Below the pieces are notes generated by a model. That model ran no database searches and had not been told where the DNA came from. It saw only the letters and a program-made list of their open reading frames with translations. A DNA stretch of 64,000 nucleotides, from contig NZ_BJNZ01000015.1 of NCBI RefSeq assembly GCF_006539945.1, forward strand, positions 39,864 through 103,863, read 5' to 3'. Below are positions 17,839 to 26,738 of the stretch, piece after piece. Source of the DNA: Cellulosimicrobium cellulans (lineage in GTDB: Bacteria > Actinomycetota > Actinomycetes > Actinomycetales > Cellulomonadaceae). Positions within the stretch are counted from its first letter, which is position 1; every line of letters begins with the position of its first letter. The position numbers and the translations under genes were made by a program.

Positions 17839-19629
17839 TCAGGGGCCGAGCGTCACCGTGCCGGGGAACCGCGCGGCGGAACGGTCGGTCGCGGACCCGT
17901 CGCCCGCGGCGTTGATCTCCGAGATCATCATGACGAGCTCGAGGTCGGAGTCCGCGGCGCGGGCGAGGCTGGTCGCGAGCTGGTACGGGTCCGTGAGCGG
18001 CTGCATGTCGTAGTCCGTGACGATCATGCGCGTCTGCATGCCGAGGCTGTCGTTCTCGACCGCCGTGCGCACGCTGTCCGCGAGGCGGTTCATCTGCGAC
18101 TCGGTGAGCGTCATCGTCACCTGCTGGCCGGACGACACCTCGCCCGACGGGGAGAAGCCGGAGAACTCCCGCGTGTTGAAGTACTGCGACGACATGTCGT
18201 CCGCGGTGACGTCGAACGAGTACGTGCGCGCCGAGAGGTCCTCGTTCCCCGACGCGTCGAAGGCCTGCGACATGCGGAAGTCGCCGCGGTCGCCGTACGT
18301 CGCGGTGAGGAGCTGCTCCGTGCTGCCGTCCGGGTTGGTCGTCGCGACGAGCGAGCCCGTGTTCTTGCCGATCTCCCACTCGGCCCCGCCGACGGGCGTG
18401 TCGAAGCCGACGGTCGACGTCGAGTCGAACTCGACGCGCTCGATCTTCGTCGTGCCCGAGATACCCGTCGACGGGTCGGCGGGGATCTCGCCGGTGACGA
18501 GGTACGCGTCGTAGGCGGCCTGACCCTCCGGCGTCGACAGGTCGAACTCGGCGCTGCGCAGGGACGCGCCGTCGAGCGACGTCGTGTTGCCGAGCATGAC
18601 CTTCACGGCGTCGAAGTCGAGCCCGAGCCCCGCGTGGTTCGCGATGGCCTCGGTGGGGCCCGCGGTCACGCGCACCGTGTCGTCGCCCGTGCGCTCGATG
18701 AGGCTCGTCACGCCGCTCGCGTCCTTGACGGACGACTCGACGGCGATGTGGCGGAACGCCGCGTTGAGCTCGGTCTCCGAGTAGCTGCCGCCGTCCATCG
18801 TGACCGACGAGCCGACCGGCATGCTCCGGGGATCGAACGGGTTGATGCTCCCGGGGTCGGTGACGCCCGCGCCGTCGGGCACCTTGACCGTGTACTCGGA
18901 CGCCACGCCGGTCGTGTACCCGCCGCTGACGCCCGTGCCGGCCTTGTCGACGCCGCCCTCGACGCCGATCGAGACGTCGGACTTGGACGTGTACGTGGTG
19001 AAGCCGTCCTCCGACTTCTCCCCGACCGTGTACTCCGCGCCGCCGGTGACCCCGAACGAGATCTTCGACCCGTTCGTCGTCTTCATCCAGTCGGAGAGCG
19101 AGCCGCTCCCCGAGTAGGTCGTCTCGCCGCTCTCCGGGTCGTGGGACACGCCGAACCCGACCTTCGCGTCCGTGCCCTCGGTCGCCGGGTTGCCCGGGCT
19201 CCCGTTGTCGGAGCCGGACTCGTGGTCGCCCTTCACCGTGACCTTCGGGCCGCCCGGACTCTCGTCGCCCGAGCCCGACCCGCCGCCCCCGCCGCCGGAG
19301 CCCGGCCCGCCGCCCGGTCCGCCGGCAGAGCCGCCGCTGCCGCCCCCGCCGGGGCCGCCCGTGCCGTCGGAGCTCGCGCTCTCCTGCTGGTCGGCGTTCT
19401 TGCGGACCTTGTCCGCCGCGTCGCGGAGCGTCGCGGTGGCGGCGGCCAGCGCGGGGCCCAGCTCGGCGGACCAGCGGCCGCGCAGCTCGTCGCCGTCCGG
19501 GCCGGCCCAGCGGGCGCCGCTCACGGTCGAGTCCAGCGTGCTGCGCGTCGCGGTGAGCGCCTCGGACGCCGTCGTGAGGCTCTGCGCGAGCGCGCGCAGC
19601 TCGCCGATGTCGGCACCGTAGAACCCCAT
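17839..19629 (-). CDS. WXG100-like protein with long unknown C-terminal domain
   Basis: The first 85 of 596 residues are helical and contain W41-A-G43 followed by P-D-G-D-E-L-R-G-R-W, resembling the WXG hairpin of type VII secretion substrates. A Gly/Ser/Pro-rich linker (residues about 90-150) follows. The remaining 440 residues are beta-rich, Asp/Ser/Thr-rich and have no motif I recognise (for example S-K-I-S-F-G-V-T-G-G-A-E-Y). There is no signal peptide. The architecture (WXG head, flexible linker, variable tail) resembles exported effectors, but no nuclease or protease residues are evident and no immunity gene is adjacent. Function unknown. Confidence 0.7.
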   Translation of the reverse strand: MGFYGADIGELRALAQSLTTASEALTATRSTLDSTVSGARWAGPDGDELRGRWSAELGPALAAATATLRDAADKVRKNADQQESASSDGTGGPGGGGSGGSAGGPGGGPGSGGGGGGSGSGDESPGGPKVTVKGDHESGSDNGSPGNPATEGTDAKVGFGVSHDPESGETTYSGSGSLSDWMKTTNGSKISFGVTGGAEYTVGEKSEDGFTTYTSKSDVSIGVEGGVDKAGTGVSGGYTTGVASEYTVKVPDGAGVTDPGSINPFDPRSMPVGSSVTMDGGSYSETELNAAFRHIAVESSVKDASGVTSLIERTGDDTVRVTAGPTEAIANHAGLGLDFDAVKVMLGNTTSLDGASLRSAEFDLSTPEGQAAYDAYLVTGEIPADPSTGISGTTKIERVEFDSTSTVGFDTPVGGAEWEIGKNTGSLVATTNPDGSTEQLLTATYGDRGDFRMSQAFDASGNEDLSARTYSFDVTADDMSSQYFNTREFSGFSPSGEVSSGQQVTMTLTESQMNRLADSVRTAVENDSLGMQTRMIVTDYDMQPLTDPYQLATSLARAADSDLELVMMISEINAAGDGSATDRSAARFPGTVTLGP

Positions 19630-19758
19630 GGTCGTCCCTCTGTCGCTGCGGATCGTGCCTCCGGAGCGTACGCGGGCGGCCGCCGCCGCGTCTCGCCCTG
19701 CTCATGGGGCGAGGTACCCATGGGGCGCCCTGGCGCGGCTCGGGAGCACGGCGCGTGG

Positions 19759-20214
19759 TCAGGCGGAGAGGACCTCGGCGAGCCGGTCGAGGACGATCCG
19801 GCCCGCCGGCGGGACGCGGTGCGCGTCGGCCGGCGTGAGCCACGCGAGCTCGGCGATCTCGGCGTTCGGCGCCGGCTCGGGGGAGCTGGGGAACGGCTCG
19901 GCGTACATGCAGTGCATGCGCACGACCCGACCGCCGAGGCCGTGACCGGGTGCCTCGGCGACGAAGGCGGGGCGGACCGACGTCGGGTCGAGACGGACGC
20001 CCAGCTCCTCCTGGATCTCGCGCACCAGGGCCTCGGCGTCCGACTCGCCGGGCTCGACCTTGCCACCCGGCACGAAGAAGCGGTCCTTGCCGGTCGTGCG
20101 GACGGCGAGCAGGCGCCCGTCGCGGACGTTCACCCAGCCGACGGTGCGCAGCGGCGGCAGCGCAGCGGGCTCGGGGGTGGACAGCTCGGTGCGAGGAAGG
20201 TCGTGCGACGTCAC
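19759..20214 (-). CDS. Nudix hydrolase
   Basis: This 151-residue protein has a complete Nudix box at about residues 50-73 (G-G-K-V-E-P-G-E-S...R-E-I-Q-E-E-L-G-V), the metal-binding loop that hydrolyses nucleoside diphosphate-X bonds. The domain begins V-G-W-V-N-V-R-D-G-R-L-L-A-V-R. The substrate cannot be told from the sequence; the short form resembles 8-oxo-dGTP-type housecleaning enzymes. It stands alone, with a hairpin region on its upstream side. Confidence 0.9.
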   Translation of the reverse strand: MTSHDLPRTELSTPEPAALPPLRTVGWVNVRDGRLLAVRTTGKDRFFVPGGKVEPGESDAEALVREIQEELGVRLDPTSVRPAFVAEAPGHGLGGRVVRMHCMYAEPFPSSPEPAPNAEIAELAWLTPADAHRVPPAGRIVLDRLAEVLSA

Positions 20215-20290
20215 GGCTCCACTGTGCCATCTCCGCCAGGTCTGTCACCGCGCCGCGGTCCGGCGTCGACGGCTCACGACGAGCGGGACC

Positions 20291-20333
20291 CCCGACGGCG
20301 CGTGGCGCACCCAGCGAACCACGCGCCGTCGGG
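20291..20333. terminator. GC-rich hairpin
   Basis: Perfect inverted repeat, 15-bp arms (20291-20305 and 20319-20333) and a 13-nt loop, between the Nudix gene start and the end of the glycosidase gene. It may back up the hairpin at 20373-20396 as a transcription barrier. Confidence 0.45.
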
Positions 20334-20372
20334 CCTGCCCCTCGCGCGGCCCCAGTTCCGGCGAAGGGCGAT

Positions 20373-20396
20373 CGTGCCGGGCCGAGGCCCGGCACG
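20373..20396 (-). terminator. Terminator of the GHL10-type glycosidase gene
   Basis: Compact 11-bp stem (20373-20383 with 20386-20396, 2-nt loop, CGTGCCGGGCC arm) starting 8 bases after the stop codon of the minus-strand gene. Position and stability fit an intrinsic terminator without U-tract, as is common in high-GC actinobacteria. Confidence 0.6.
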
Positions 20397-20403
20397 ACGA
20401 TCG

Positions 20404-22044
20404 TCACACCGACCAGCGGACCGCGCTCGGTGCGGACTCGTTCCAGACCCGGTCGAGCGCGGTCACGACGTACGTGTAGCGGCGCCCCCGTACCGGGGTC
20501 GGGTCGAGGAAGTCCTGGAGCACCCGCCCCTCGGCCCGCTGCGTCGCGAGGAGGTTCGCCGGGTTCTCGGTGTCGACGTGCTTCACCCAACCGTCAGCAC
20601 GGTAGATCGCGAACGACGTCGCCGCGAACCGACGGCCACCTGCGTCGGTCCAGTGGACGCGGATGCCGTCGTCGCGCCAGCCCGCCCACGCGAGCACGGG
20701 CGTGCGGATCTTCGTCCCCGGCAGGTGCGGCATCGCGGGGACGATGGCCGGGTACCGGTAGTGGTCGTCGCGGACGCGCGTCATCGAGCCCTGCGGGTCG
20801 GCCGGGACGTGCTTGGCGGAGAAGTACACGTTGCCGTGCACGGGGTGCTCCTGCTCGCCGCAGAAGGTCAGGTGGTTCGACAGCTCGGCCGGGTCGGTGA
20901 AGACGCCGGACGTCACCTTGTACAGCGCCTCGCCGACGTACAGGTGCGTGCCCGACTGCGCGGCGACGTCGGCCCACCAGGGCACGAGCTTCGCGTAGTC
21001 CGCGACTGCGAGGCCGAACTGCCAGTAGATCTGCGGGTTGATGTAGTCGAGCCAGCCCTCGAGGACCCACTTGCGCGTGTCCGCGAACTGCATGTCGTAG
21101 GACTGCGACCCTCCGGTCTCGGAACCGCGCGGGTCGGTCGAGGCGTTGCGCCAGATGCCGAACGGGCTGATGCCGAACTTGACCCACGGCTTCGTCTGCT
21201 TGATGCGCTGCGAGATCGACTGCACGAACGTGTCGACGTTGTGGCGTCGCCAGTCCTCGACGCGCTCGAAGCCCGCGCCGTGCGACGCGAACGTCGCCGC
21301 GTCCGGGATCGTCTCACCGGCGACGGCGTAGGGGTAGAAGTAGTCGTCGAAGTGCACGCCGTCGATGTCGTAGTGCTCGACGCTGTGCAGGATCGCGTTC
21401 TTGATGTGCTCCTGCGCCTCGGGCAGGCCAGGGTCGAAGTAGAGCTTGCCCCCGTACGCCCACACCCACTCCGGGTGCTGTCGCGCGGGGTGCTCCGGGA
21501 CGAGCCGCGCCGGGTCCGCCTGCATCGACACGCGGTACGGGTTGTACCAGGCGTGGATCTCGAGGTTGCGCCGGTGGCACTCCTCGACGACGAACGCGAG
21601 GGGGTCGTATCCCGGGTCCCGGCCCTGGACGCCCGTGAGGTACTGCGACCACGGCTCGTACGGGCTCGGCCAGAACGCGTCGGCCGTCGGGCGGACCTGG
21701 ACGAACACGGCGTTGAGCCGGAAGTCGCGGGCGACGTCGAGCCAGCGCAGGAGCTCGGCCTTCTGCTGGTCCGCCGTCAGGCCGGACGCGGACGGCCAGT
21801 CGATGTTCACGACGCTGGAGATCCACATCGCGCGCAGCTCGCGCTTACGGGGCGTGGGTCCCCCTGCTGCCGCGGCGTGGACCGTGCCGCCGGGGGTGGT
21901 GAGAGCGGCGGCGGGGGTGAGCGACCCGACCGTCACGGTGAGCGTGCTCGCCGCGACACCGGCCGTGGCGAGCGTGAGGAACTGTCGTCGTCCGACGCCG
22001 GCCGGGGCTGGGGCGGGAGACGAGGGGGAGCCGTCGAGCGTCAT
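20404..22044 (-). CDS. Tat-exported GHL10/DUF187 glycoside hydrolase-like protein
   Basis: This 546-residue protein begins with a twin-arginine signal (G-R-R-Q-F-L-T-L-A-T-A-G-V-A-A-S). The following TIM-barrel domain has the GHL10/DUF187 signatures R-A-M-W-I-S-S-V-V-N-I-D-W-P-S and W-Y-N-P-Y-R, and Y-D-I-D-G-V-H-F-D-D-Y-F-Y-P with acidic residues typical of the active site. A fibronectin-like C-terminal region follows. The family resembles YngK-like peptidoglycan or glycan hydrolases; the substrate is unknown. The ATG at 22044 is chosen because GGAGGATC precedes it, although the open frame extends upstream through an intergenic palindrome. Confidence 0.85.
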   Translation of the reverse strand: MTLDGSPSSPAPAPAGVGRRQFLTLATAGVAASTLTVTVGSLTPAAALTTPGGTVHAAAAGGPTPRKRELRAMWISSVVNIDWPSASGLTADQQKAELLRWLDVARDFRLNAVFVQVRPTADAFWPSPYEPWSQYLTGVQGRDPGYDPLAFVVEECHRRNLEIHAWYNPYRVSMQADPARLVPEHPARQHPEWVWAYGGKLYFDPGLPEAQEHIKNAILHSVEHYDIDGVHFDDYFYPYAVAGETIPDAATFASHGAGFERVEDWRRHNVDTFVQSISQRIKQTKPWVKFGISPFGIWRNASTDPRGSETGGSQSYDMQFADTRKWVLEGWLDYINPQIYWQFGLAVADYAKLVPWWADVAAQSGTHLYVGEALYKVTSGVFTDPAELSNHLTFCGEQEHPVHGNVYFSAKHVPADPQGSMTRVRDDHYRYPAIVPAMPHLPGTKIRTPVLAWAGWRDDGIRVHWTDAGGRRFAATSFAIYRADGWVKHVDTENPANLLATQRAEGRVLQDFLDPTPVRGRRYTYVVTALDRVWNESAPSAVRWSV

Positions 22045-22126
22045 TGCTGATCCTCCGGGTCGAACGGGCTGTGTGGCAGATAGTTTCACAAAACGATCTG
22101 TCTGTGAAGGTTTCCACCACAGGAGA

Positions 22127-22194
22127 CCCGCCGAACACGACACGGCGGTCGTTCTCAGCGCCGTTTCGACCCTCATGTCGTGCTCGACGGCGGG
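22127..22194. repeat. Large intergenic palindrome, GAACACGAC family, degenerate copy
   Basis: Imperfect inverted repeat. The left arm contains CCGAACACGAC, the right arm ACCCTCATGTCGTG, so it is a diverged copy of the palindromes at 24969 and 63937. This one lies between divergent genes, not at a 3' end, which argues against a purely terminator role. Confidence 0.65.
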
Positions 22195-22231
22195 TGGGGG
22201 CTTGTTCGTATGGCTCTGGTGTGTCGTTCTT

Positions 22232-22256
22232 ACATAGGTTCCTCGCGAGGGTATGT
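22232..22256. promoter_or_regulatory. Possible PadR operator
   Basis: ACATA (22232-22236) and TATGT (22252-22256) flank CCTCG/CGAGG, forming an uneven dyad at the padR start. PadR regulators bind ATGT/ACAT-type dyads next to their own gene. The spacing is not perfectly symmetric, so this is tentative. Confidence 0.35.
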
Positions 22257-22678
22257 TTGTGGGCATGGCATCCAGACCGCTCCAGGAACCCGCGTTCCTG
22301 ATCCTCTCGGCGCTCGCCGCCGGACCGCTGCACGGCTACGGCATCGCGCAGGACGTCGGCTCCAGCTCCGACGGGCGCGTCACCCTGCGCGCCGGGACGC
22401 TCTACGGCGCCATCGACCGGCTCGTCGCCGCTGGCCTGGTCGAGGTCGACCACGAGGAGGTCGTCGACTCGCGACTGCGCCGCTACTACCGGCTCACCAC
22501 CGAGGGCGGGTCGCGCCTCGCCGCCGAGGCCGAGCGTGCCGAGGCCCAGGCACGCCGCGCGCTCGAGCGTCTCGGTGCCCGACGTCGTGCGTCCGCGGTG
22601 GCGCACGACGGCGCCGCGGGACGCCCCGCCCGGGGCGTCGCGGGAGGCCTCGCCGACGGCGGGGTGATGCCGGCATGA
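22253..22678 (+). CDS. PadR-family transcriptional regulator
   Basis: This 141-residue winged-helix protein has the PadR core: F-L-I-L-S-A-L-A-A-G-P-L-H-G-Y-G-I, then L-R-A-G-T-L-Y-G-A-I-D-R-L and R-Y-Y-R-L-T-T-E-G. PadR proteins repress neighbouring genes until a ligand binds, often drug or phenolic stress signals. The start is ATG 22253 or, 12 bases on, ATG 22265. The stop overlaps the first of two membrane-protein genes (ATGA), so the three form an operon. The C-terminal 25 residues are low complexity. Confidence 0.9.
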   Translation: MFVGMASRPLQEPAFLILSALAAGPLHGYGIAQDVGSSSDGRVTLRAGTLYGAIDRLVAAGLVEVDHEEVVDSRLRRYYRLTTEGGSRLAAEAERAEAQARRALERLGARRRASAVAHDGAAGRPARGVAGGLADGGVMPA

Positions 22679-23835
22679 GCGAGGGCCGCGAGCACCGCCT
22701 CCGCGCCGCGGGTGACGAGACCGACAAACCGACCGCCGCCAGCCCGACGGCGAAGCCCGGCGCGACGGTGCTCGTCACCCCGGTGCTCGTGCGGGACTAC
22801 CGCCGTCTCCTGCGGCTCTTCCCGTACACCTACCGGCGGGCGCACGAGGCCGAGATGCTCGGCCACCTGCTCGACGGCGCGCGGCCGGGACAGTCGCGCC
22901 CGACCCGAGCCGAGCGCTGGGACCTCCTGCGCGCCGCCGCGCGCGAGTGGGCGCTCGCGCCGCTGGGCCCGACCGAGCGGCAGCGAGCGTCGGCGGCGGT
23001 CGTGGTCCTCGTCGCGCTGACGGCGGTGCTCGCCGCCCCCGCGTCGCAGGACCTCCTGCGCGTCGGCCTCGCGCTGGGGGACGAGCCCATGCGGGAGGTG
23101 CTGGGAACGGCCGCCTCGCCGGCGTGGCTGGCGGTCGCGACGGCGCTCGTCGCGGTGCCCCTCGCCCCGGCCTGGCTGCTCTGGGCCGGATCGGTCGTGG
23201 CCCTGGCCGCGCGCCTGCGGCGGACCGGTCTCGTGCTCTGCGCCCTCGCCGCCGCGGCGGGCGTCGCCGCGGTCGGGTCGCTCGTCGCGGCGGAGCGCGC
23301 GTTCGTCGCGTTCCAGGAGACCGGGTGGGTCGTCGCCCTCCTGGCCTCGCTCGGGGCGGTCGTCGCCCGCGGGCGGCAGACGGGTCCCGTCCTGGGAGCG
23401 CGCGCGGGTGTGGCCGCGCTCTGGCTGACGGCGGCGTCGCTCGCGGTCTCCGTGCCGCGGAGCGCGACCGTCGTCGCGGACGAGGGCGTCTGGGTCACCG
23501 CTCCGGGCTACCCCTTCACGCTGGCAGCGGACGTCGTGATCCTCGGGGGGATGGCGGTCCTGCTGGTGGCCGTCCGCCCCGTGCGGCAGGCATCTCCCGT
23601 GCTGGCCGGGGTGTTCACCGCCCTGGTCCTCAGCGGCTCGGACGTCTTCTGGTCCGGTGGGCTCGACACCACGGCCGTGAACCTGGGCAACGTGCTCGGG
23701 GTGGTCGCGCTGTCGGCCGTCGTCACCCTCGTGGCCCGGTGGGTGGTCAACCGCCTCGACGAGCTCGCCGCGTCCCGGGCCGCGCACCGTGCGCTCCTGG
23801 CCGCGTCAGGCTCCGGCACGGTGGTCGCCGCATGA
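22675..23835 (+). CDS. PadR-linked membrane protein, paralogue A
   Basis: This 386-residue protein has a cytoplasmic N-terminal motif (residues about 38-95: Y-R-R-L-L-R-L-F-P-Y-T-Y-R-R-A-H-E-A-E-M, then R-A-E-R-W-D-L-L-R-A-A-A-R-E-W). About eight hydrophobic segments follow, then a conserved R-W-V-V-N-R-L-D-E-L tail. Similar L-R-L-Y-P-x-x-Y-R-R modules sit beside PadR regulators in many actinobacteria; no function is established. Its ATG overlaps padR and its stop overlaps the next gene, both by 4 bp. Bases 22780-22940 are identical to 23880-24040 in the paralogue. Confidence 0.8.
   Translation: MSEGREHRLRAAGDETDKPTAASPTAKPGATVLVTPVLVRDYRRLLRLFPYTYRRAHEAEMLGHLLDGARPGQSRPTRAERWDLLRAAAREWALAPLGPTERQRASAAVVVLVALTAVLAAPASQDLLRVGLALGDEPMREVLGTAASPAWLAVATALVAVPLAPAWLLWAGSVVALAARLRRTGLVLCALAAAAGVAAVGSLVAAERAFVAFQETGWVVALLASLGAVVARGRQTGPVLGARAGVAALWLTAASLAVSVPRSATVVADEGVWVTAPGYPFTLAADVVILGGMAVLLVAVRPVRQASPVLAGVFTALVLSGSDVFWSGGLDTTAVNLGNVLGVVALSAVVTLVARWVVNRLDELAASRAAHRALLAASGSGTVVAA
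22780..22940 (+). repeat. 161-bp exact direct repeat, copy 1
   Basis: Identical base for base to 23880-24040, 1100 bp downstream, at the same position of the paralogous gene. It encodes the conserved cytoplasmic motif. Confidence 0.95.
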
Positions 23836-24935
23836 CCGCGGCAGATGCCCCGGCCTCGGTCACGGGACCGCTGGTCCCTCCGGTGCTCGTGCGGGACTAC
23901 CGCCGTCTCCTGCGGCTCTTCCCGTACACCTACCGGCGGGCGCACGAGGCCGAGATGCTCGGCCACCTGCTCGACGGCGCGCGGCCGGGACAGTCGCGCC
24001 CGACCCGAGCCGAGCGCTGGGACCTCCTGCGCGCCGCCGCCCGGGAATGGCTGCTCGCGCCGTTGGGCTCCACGCCACGGCAGCGGCGCGCGGCGACCGG
24101 CTTCCTGTTCGTGCTGCTCCCGGCCGTGCTCGTGGTCATGGCGGCGCGCGTCCTCGCGTTCGCCGCCGCGATCGTCCGGGCGATGTTGGGCCCGGACAGC
24201 ATCGCGCCGCTCGTGGCGACCGTCCCGACGGCGCTGATGTGGGCCCTGTGGCTCGCGGCGGTGGCCCTCACGCTGGCCGGTGCGCGGCGCGTCGGCCTCG
24301 CGACGGCGGTGCTCGCTGCCGTCGTCGGGGTGGTCGCGCTCGTCCTGGCCCTCGTGTCGGGCAGCGCCTACGCCGCGTACCTCGACGCGCCGTGGGTCGT
24401 CGGGCTCGTCGCGTACGCGGGAGTCCTCGCCGCGCGACGGACGTGCCGGGTCGGTGCCGAGCCGGTGGCCCTCCGGGCGGCGACGGTCGGGGCCATGGCG
24501 CTGGTCCTCGGCACCTTCGTCGCCGCGACCTACTCCGACGCGGCGCACCTCGGGACGCCGTGGTGGTCGGGCGGCGCTCTGGCCTCGTGGACGCTCCAGG
24601 CGCTCGCTGCGCCGGTGGTCGTGCTCCTCGGCACCGCCCTGCTGGGGCGCCGCACCCGGCAGGCGGTCCCGGTGCTCGCTGGTCTCGCGGTCGCCGTGCT
24701 GCTGAGCCGGTCGAGCTTCTTCTGGTCCGGCACCGTGAGCATCCAGACGGCGGACCTCGGCAACGTCCTCGCCCTGCTCGGGCTCGCGACCGCCGCGACG
24801 GTCGTGCTGCGCTGGGTCGTCAACCGTCTCGACGAGCTCTCCGAGGCGCGCGCCACGCACCGCGCGCTGCTCGCCGCCGCGGGAGGGACACCGGAACCGG
24901 CCACGCCGCGCCCGGGCGAGCCGACCGCCGTCTGA
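23832..24935 (+). CDS. PadR-linked membrane protein, paralogue B
   Basis: This 367-residue tandem paralogue of the preceding gene has the same N-terminal motif (identical at protein and DNA level over the 161-bp repeat), about eight membrane segments and the R-W-V-V-N-R-L-D-E-L tail. The membrane regions between are clearly diverged, so the identical block probably reflects gene conversion or strong selection. The ATG overlaps the upstream stop (ATGA). Function unknown; the pair could form a heteromeric membrane complex controlled by PadR, which is inference. Confidence 0.8.
   Translation: MTAADAPASVTGPLVPPVLVRDYRRLLRLFPYTYRRAHEAEMLGHLLDGARPGQSRPTRAERWDLLRAAAREWLLAPLGSTPRQRRAATGFLFVLLPAVLVVMAARVLAFAAAIVRAMLGPDSIAPLVATVPTALMWALWLAAVALTLAGARRVGLATAVLAAVVGVVALVLALVSGSAYAAYLDAPWVVGLVAYAGVLAARRTCRVGAEPVALRAATVGAMALVLGTFVAATYSDAAHLGTPWWSGGALASWTLQALAAPVVVLLGTALLGRRTRQAVPVLAGLAVAVLLSRSSFFWSGTVSIQTADLGNVLALLGLATAATVVLRWVVNRLDELSEARATHRALLAAAGGTPEPATPRPGEPTAV
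23880..24040 (+). repeat. 161-bp exact direct repeat, copy 2
   Basis: Second copy of the block at 22780-22940; identity stops at 24041, where paralogue B has C and paralogue A has G. Confidence 0.95.
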
Positions 24936-24968
24936 CACTGCGCCGTCGACCACGACCTCACCCACCCG

Positions 24969-25023
24969 CGAGAACGACATGAGGGTCGTTATCCGTCGGA
25001 TAGCGACCCTCATGTCGTGTTCG
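24969..25023. repeat. Large intergenic palindrome, GAACACGAC family
   Basis: Inverted repeat with 26-bp arms (24969-24994 and 24998-25023, three mismatches) and a 3-nt loop, between the convergent ends of paralogue B and purB. The right arm shares CCCTCATGTCGTGTTCG with the palindrome at 63937. Confidence 0.85.
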
Positions 25024-25057
25024 GCGCGGGGCCGGGGCGGCCCGGCGCGGGGGCGGG

Positions 25058-26545
25058 TCAGTCCAGGTAGGTCGTCACCAGGTGGGGGGCCAGGCCCGTG
25101 TACGTCGCCGGGGTGAGGTCGGAGAGGCGCTGCGCGACGTCGTCGGGCAGGCCGAGGCCCGCGACGAACTCGCGCAGGCGCGCGGCGTCGACACGCTGGC
25201 CGCGCGTGAGGTCCTTGAGGCGCTCGTACGGGTTCTCCATGCCGGGCACGCCCGCGACCGACGCCGCGCGCATCGCCGACTGGATGGGCTCGCCGAGCAC
25301 CTCCCAGTTCTCGTCGAGGTCCGCCGCCATGAGGTCGGCGTTCGCGGCGAGGGCCCTGAGGCCGCGGCGCACGTTGTCGATCGCGAGGAGCGAGTGGCCG
25401 AACGCGGGGCCGACGTTGCGCTGCGTCGTCGAGTCCGTGAGGTCGCGCTGGAGCCGCGAGGTGACGAGCGTCGCGCCGAGCGTGTCGAGCAGCGAGGAGG
25501 AGATCTCGAGGTTCGCCTCGGCGTTCTCGAACCGGATCGGGTTGACCTTGTGCGGCATGGTCGACGACCCGGTCGCGCCGGGCACGGGGATCTGCGTGAA
25601 GAACCCGAGCGAGATGTACGTCCACACGTCGGTCGCGAGGTTGTGCAGGATGCGGTTGAACCGCGCGACGTCCGCGTACAGCTCGGCCTGCCAGTCGTGC
25701 GACTCGATCTGCGTCGTCAGCGGGTTCCACGTGAGCCCCAGGCCCTCGACGAAGTGCTTCGAGACCGACGGCCAGTCCACGCCCGGGACGGCGACGGTGT
25801 GCGCGCCGTAGGTGCCCGTCGCGCCGTTCAGCTTGCCCAGGTACTCGGCCACGCCGACCCGGCGCAGCTGGCGGCGCAGGCGGTGCGCGAGGACGGCGAG
25901 CTCCTTGCCGAGCGTCGTCGGCGTCGCGGGCTGGCCGTGCGTGCGCGAGAGCATCGGCACGTCGGCGAGGTCGCGCGCCATGTCCGCGAGCTGGTCGGCG
26001 AGGGCCGTCGCGGCGGGCAGCCACACCTGCTCGACGGCGCCCCGCACCATGAGCGCGTACGACAGGTTGTTGACGTCCTCGCTGGTGCACGCGAAGTGCA
26101 CGAGCTCGCCGACGCCGGGCAGGACGGTGTCCGAGCCCAGTGCGTCGGGCGCCGCGGCGAGGCGGCGCTTGACGAAGTACTCGACGGCCTTGACGTCGTG
26201 CACCGTCTCGCGCTCGATCGCGGCGAGCTCGGCGATCTCCTCGCCGCCGAACGTCGCGGGGATGCGACGCAGGTACGCGACCTCCGCGTCGGAGAGCTGG
26301 GGGGCGCCGGGCACGACAGGGCGGACCGCGTTCTCGTCGACCGCCTGGACGCCGTTGCACAGCGTGATCAGCCACTCGACCTCGACGTGGACTCGCTCGC
26401 GGTTGAGCGCGGCCTCGCTGAGGTGGTCGACGAGCGGGGCGACCGCGGCACGGTAGCGGCCGTCGAGCGGGCCGAGCGCGATCGGCGGGGTCACCTCGGC
26501 GAGCGACACGCGGGCAGGGGCGTCTGCGGCAGGGTTCTCGGGCAC
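25058..26545 (-). CDS. purB: Adenylosuccinate lyase
   Basis: It acts twice in purine synthesis, releasing fumarate from SAICAR and from adenylosuccinate. The 495-residue protein has the fumarase/aspartase superfamily signature G-S-S-T-M-P-H-K-V-N-P and the catalytic regions T-S-E-D-V-N-N and T-H-G-Q-P-A-T-P. It is of the longer E. coli-like type, beginning L-A-E-V-T-P-P-I-A-L-G-P-L-D-G-R-Y. It is monocistronic here, and the palindrome at 24969-25023 lies just past its stop. Confidence 0.97.
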   Translation of the reverse strand: MPENPAADAPARVSLAEVTPPIALGPLDGRYRAAVAPLVDHLSEAALNRERVHVEVEWLITLCNGVQAVDENAVRPVVPGAPQLSDAEVAYLRRIPATFGGEEIAELAAIERETVHDVKAVEYFVKRRLAAAPDALGSDTVLPGVGELVHFACTSEDVNNLSYALMVRGAVEQVWLPAATALADQLADMARDLADVPMLSRTHGQPATPTTLGKELAVLAHRLRRQLRRVGVAEYLGKLNGATGTYGAHTVAVPGVDWPSVSKHFVEGLGLTWNPLTTQIESHDWQAELYADVARFNRILHNLATDVWTYISLGFFTQIPVPGATGSSTMPHKVNPIRFENAEANLEISSSLLDTLGATLVTSRLQRDLTDSTTQRNVGPAFGHSLLAIDNVRRGLRALAANADLMAADLDENWEVLGEPIQSAMRAASVAGVPGMENPYERLKDLTRGQRVDAARLREFVAGLGLPDDVAQRLSDLTPATYTGLAPHLVTTYLD

Positions 26546-26738
26546 GCCCCTGATTCTCCCACGCGTGCCCGACGACGGCCCGCGCCTCCCGCAGTGCGGT
26601 CACCCGGTGCGGGCGGGAGGGAGACTCGTGGTGGCGCACCGGTCGTGACCGTCCCGAGGGTCCGCCCGCAAGGGTCCCGTCCACAGCGTGCGCGGCGCCG
26701 GGTGCACGCGGCGGTCAGCGCTCCGTACGGTCGCCGCC

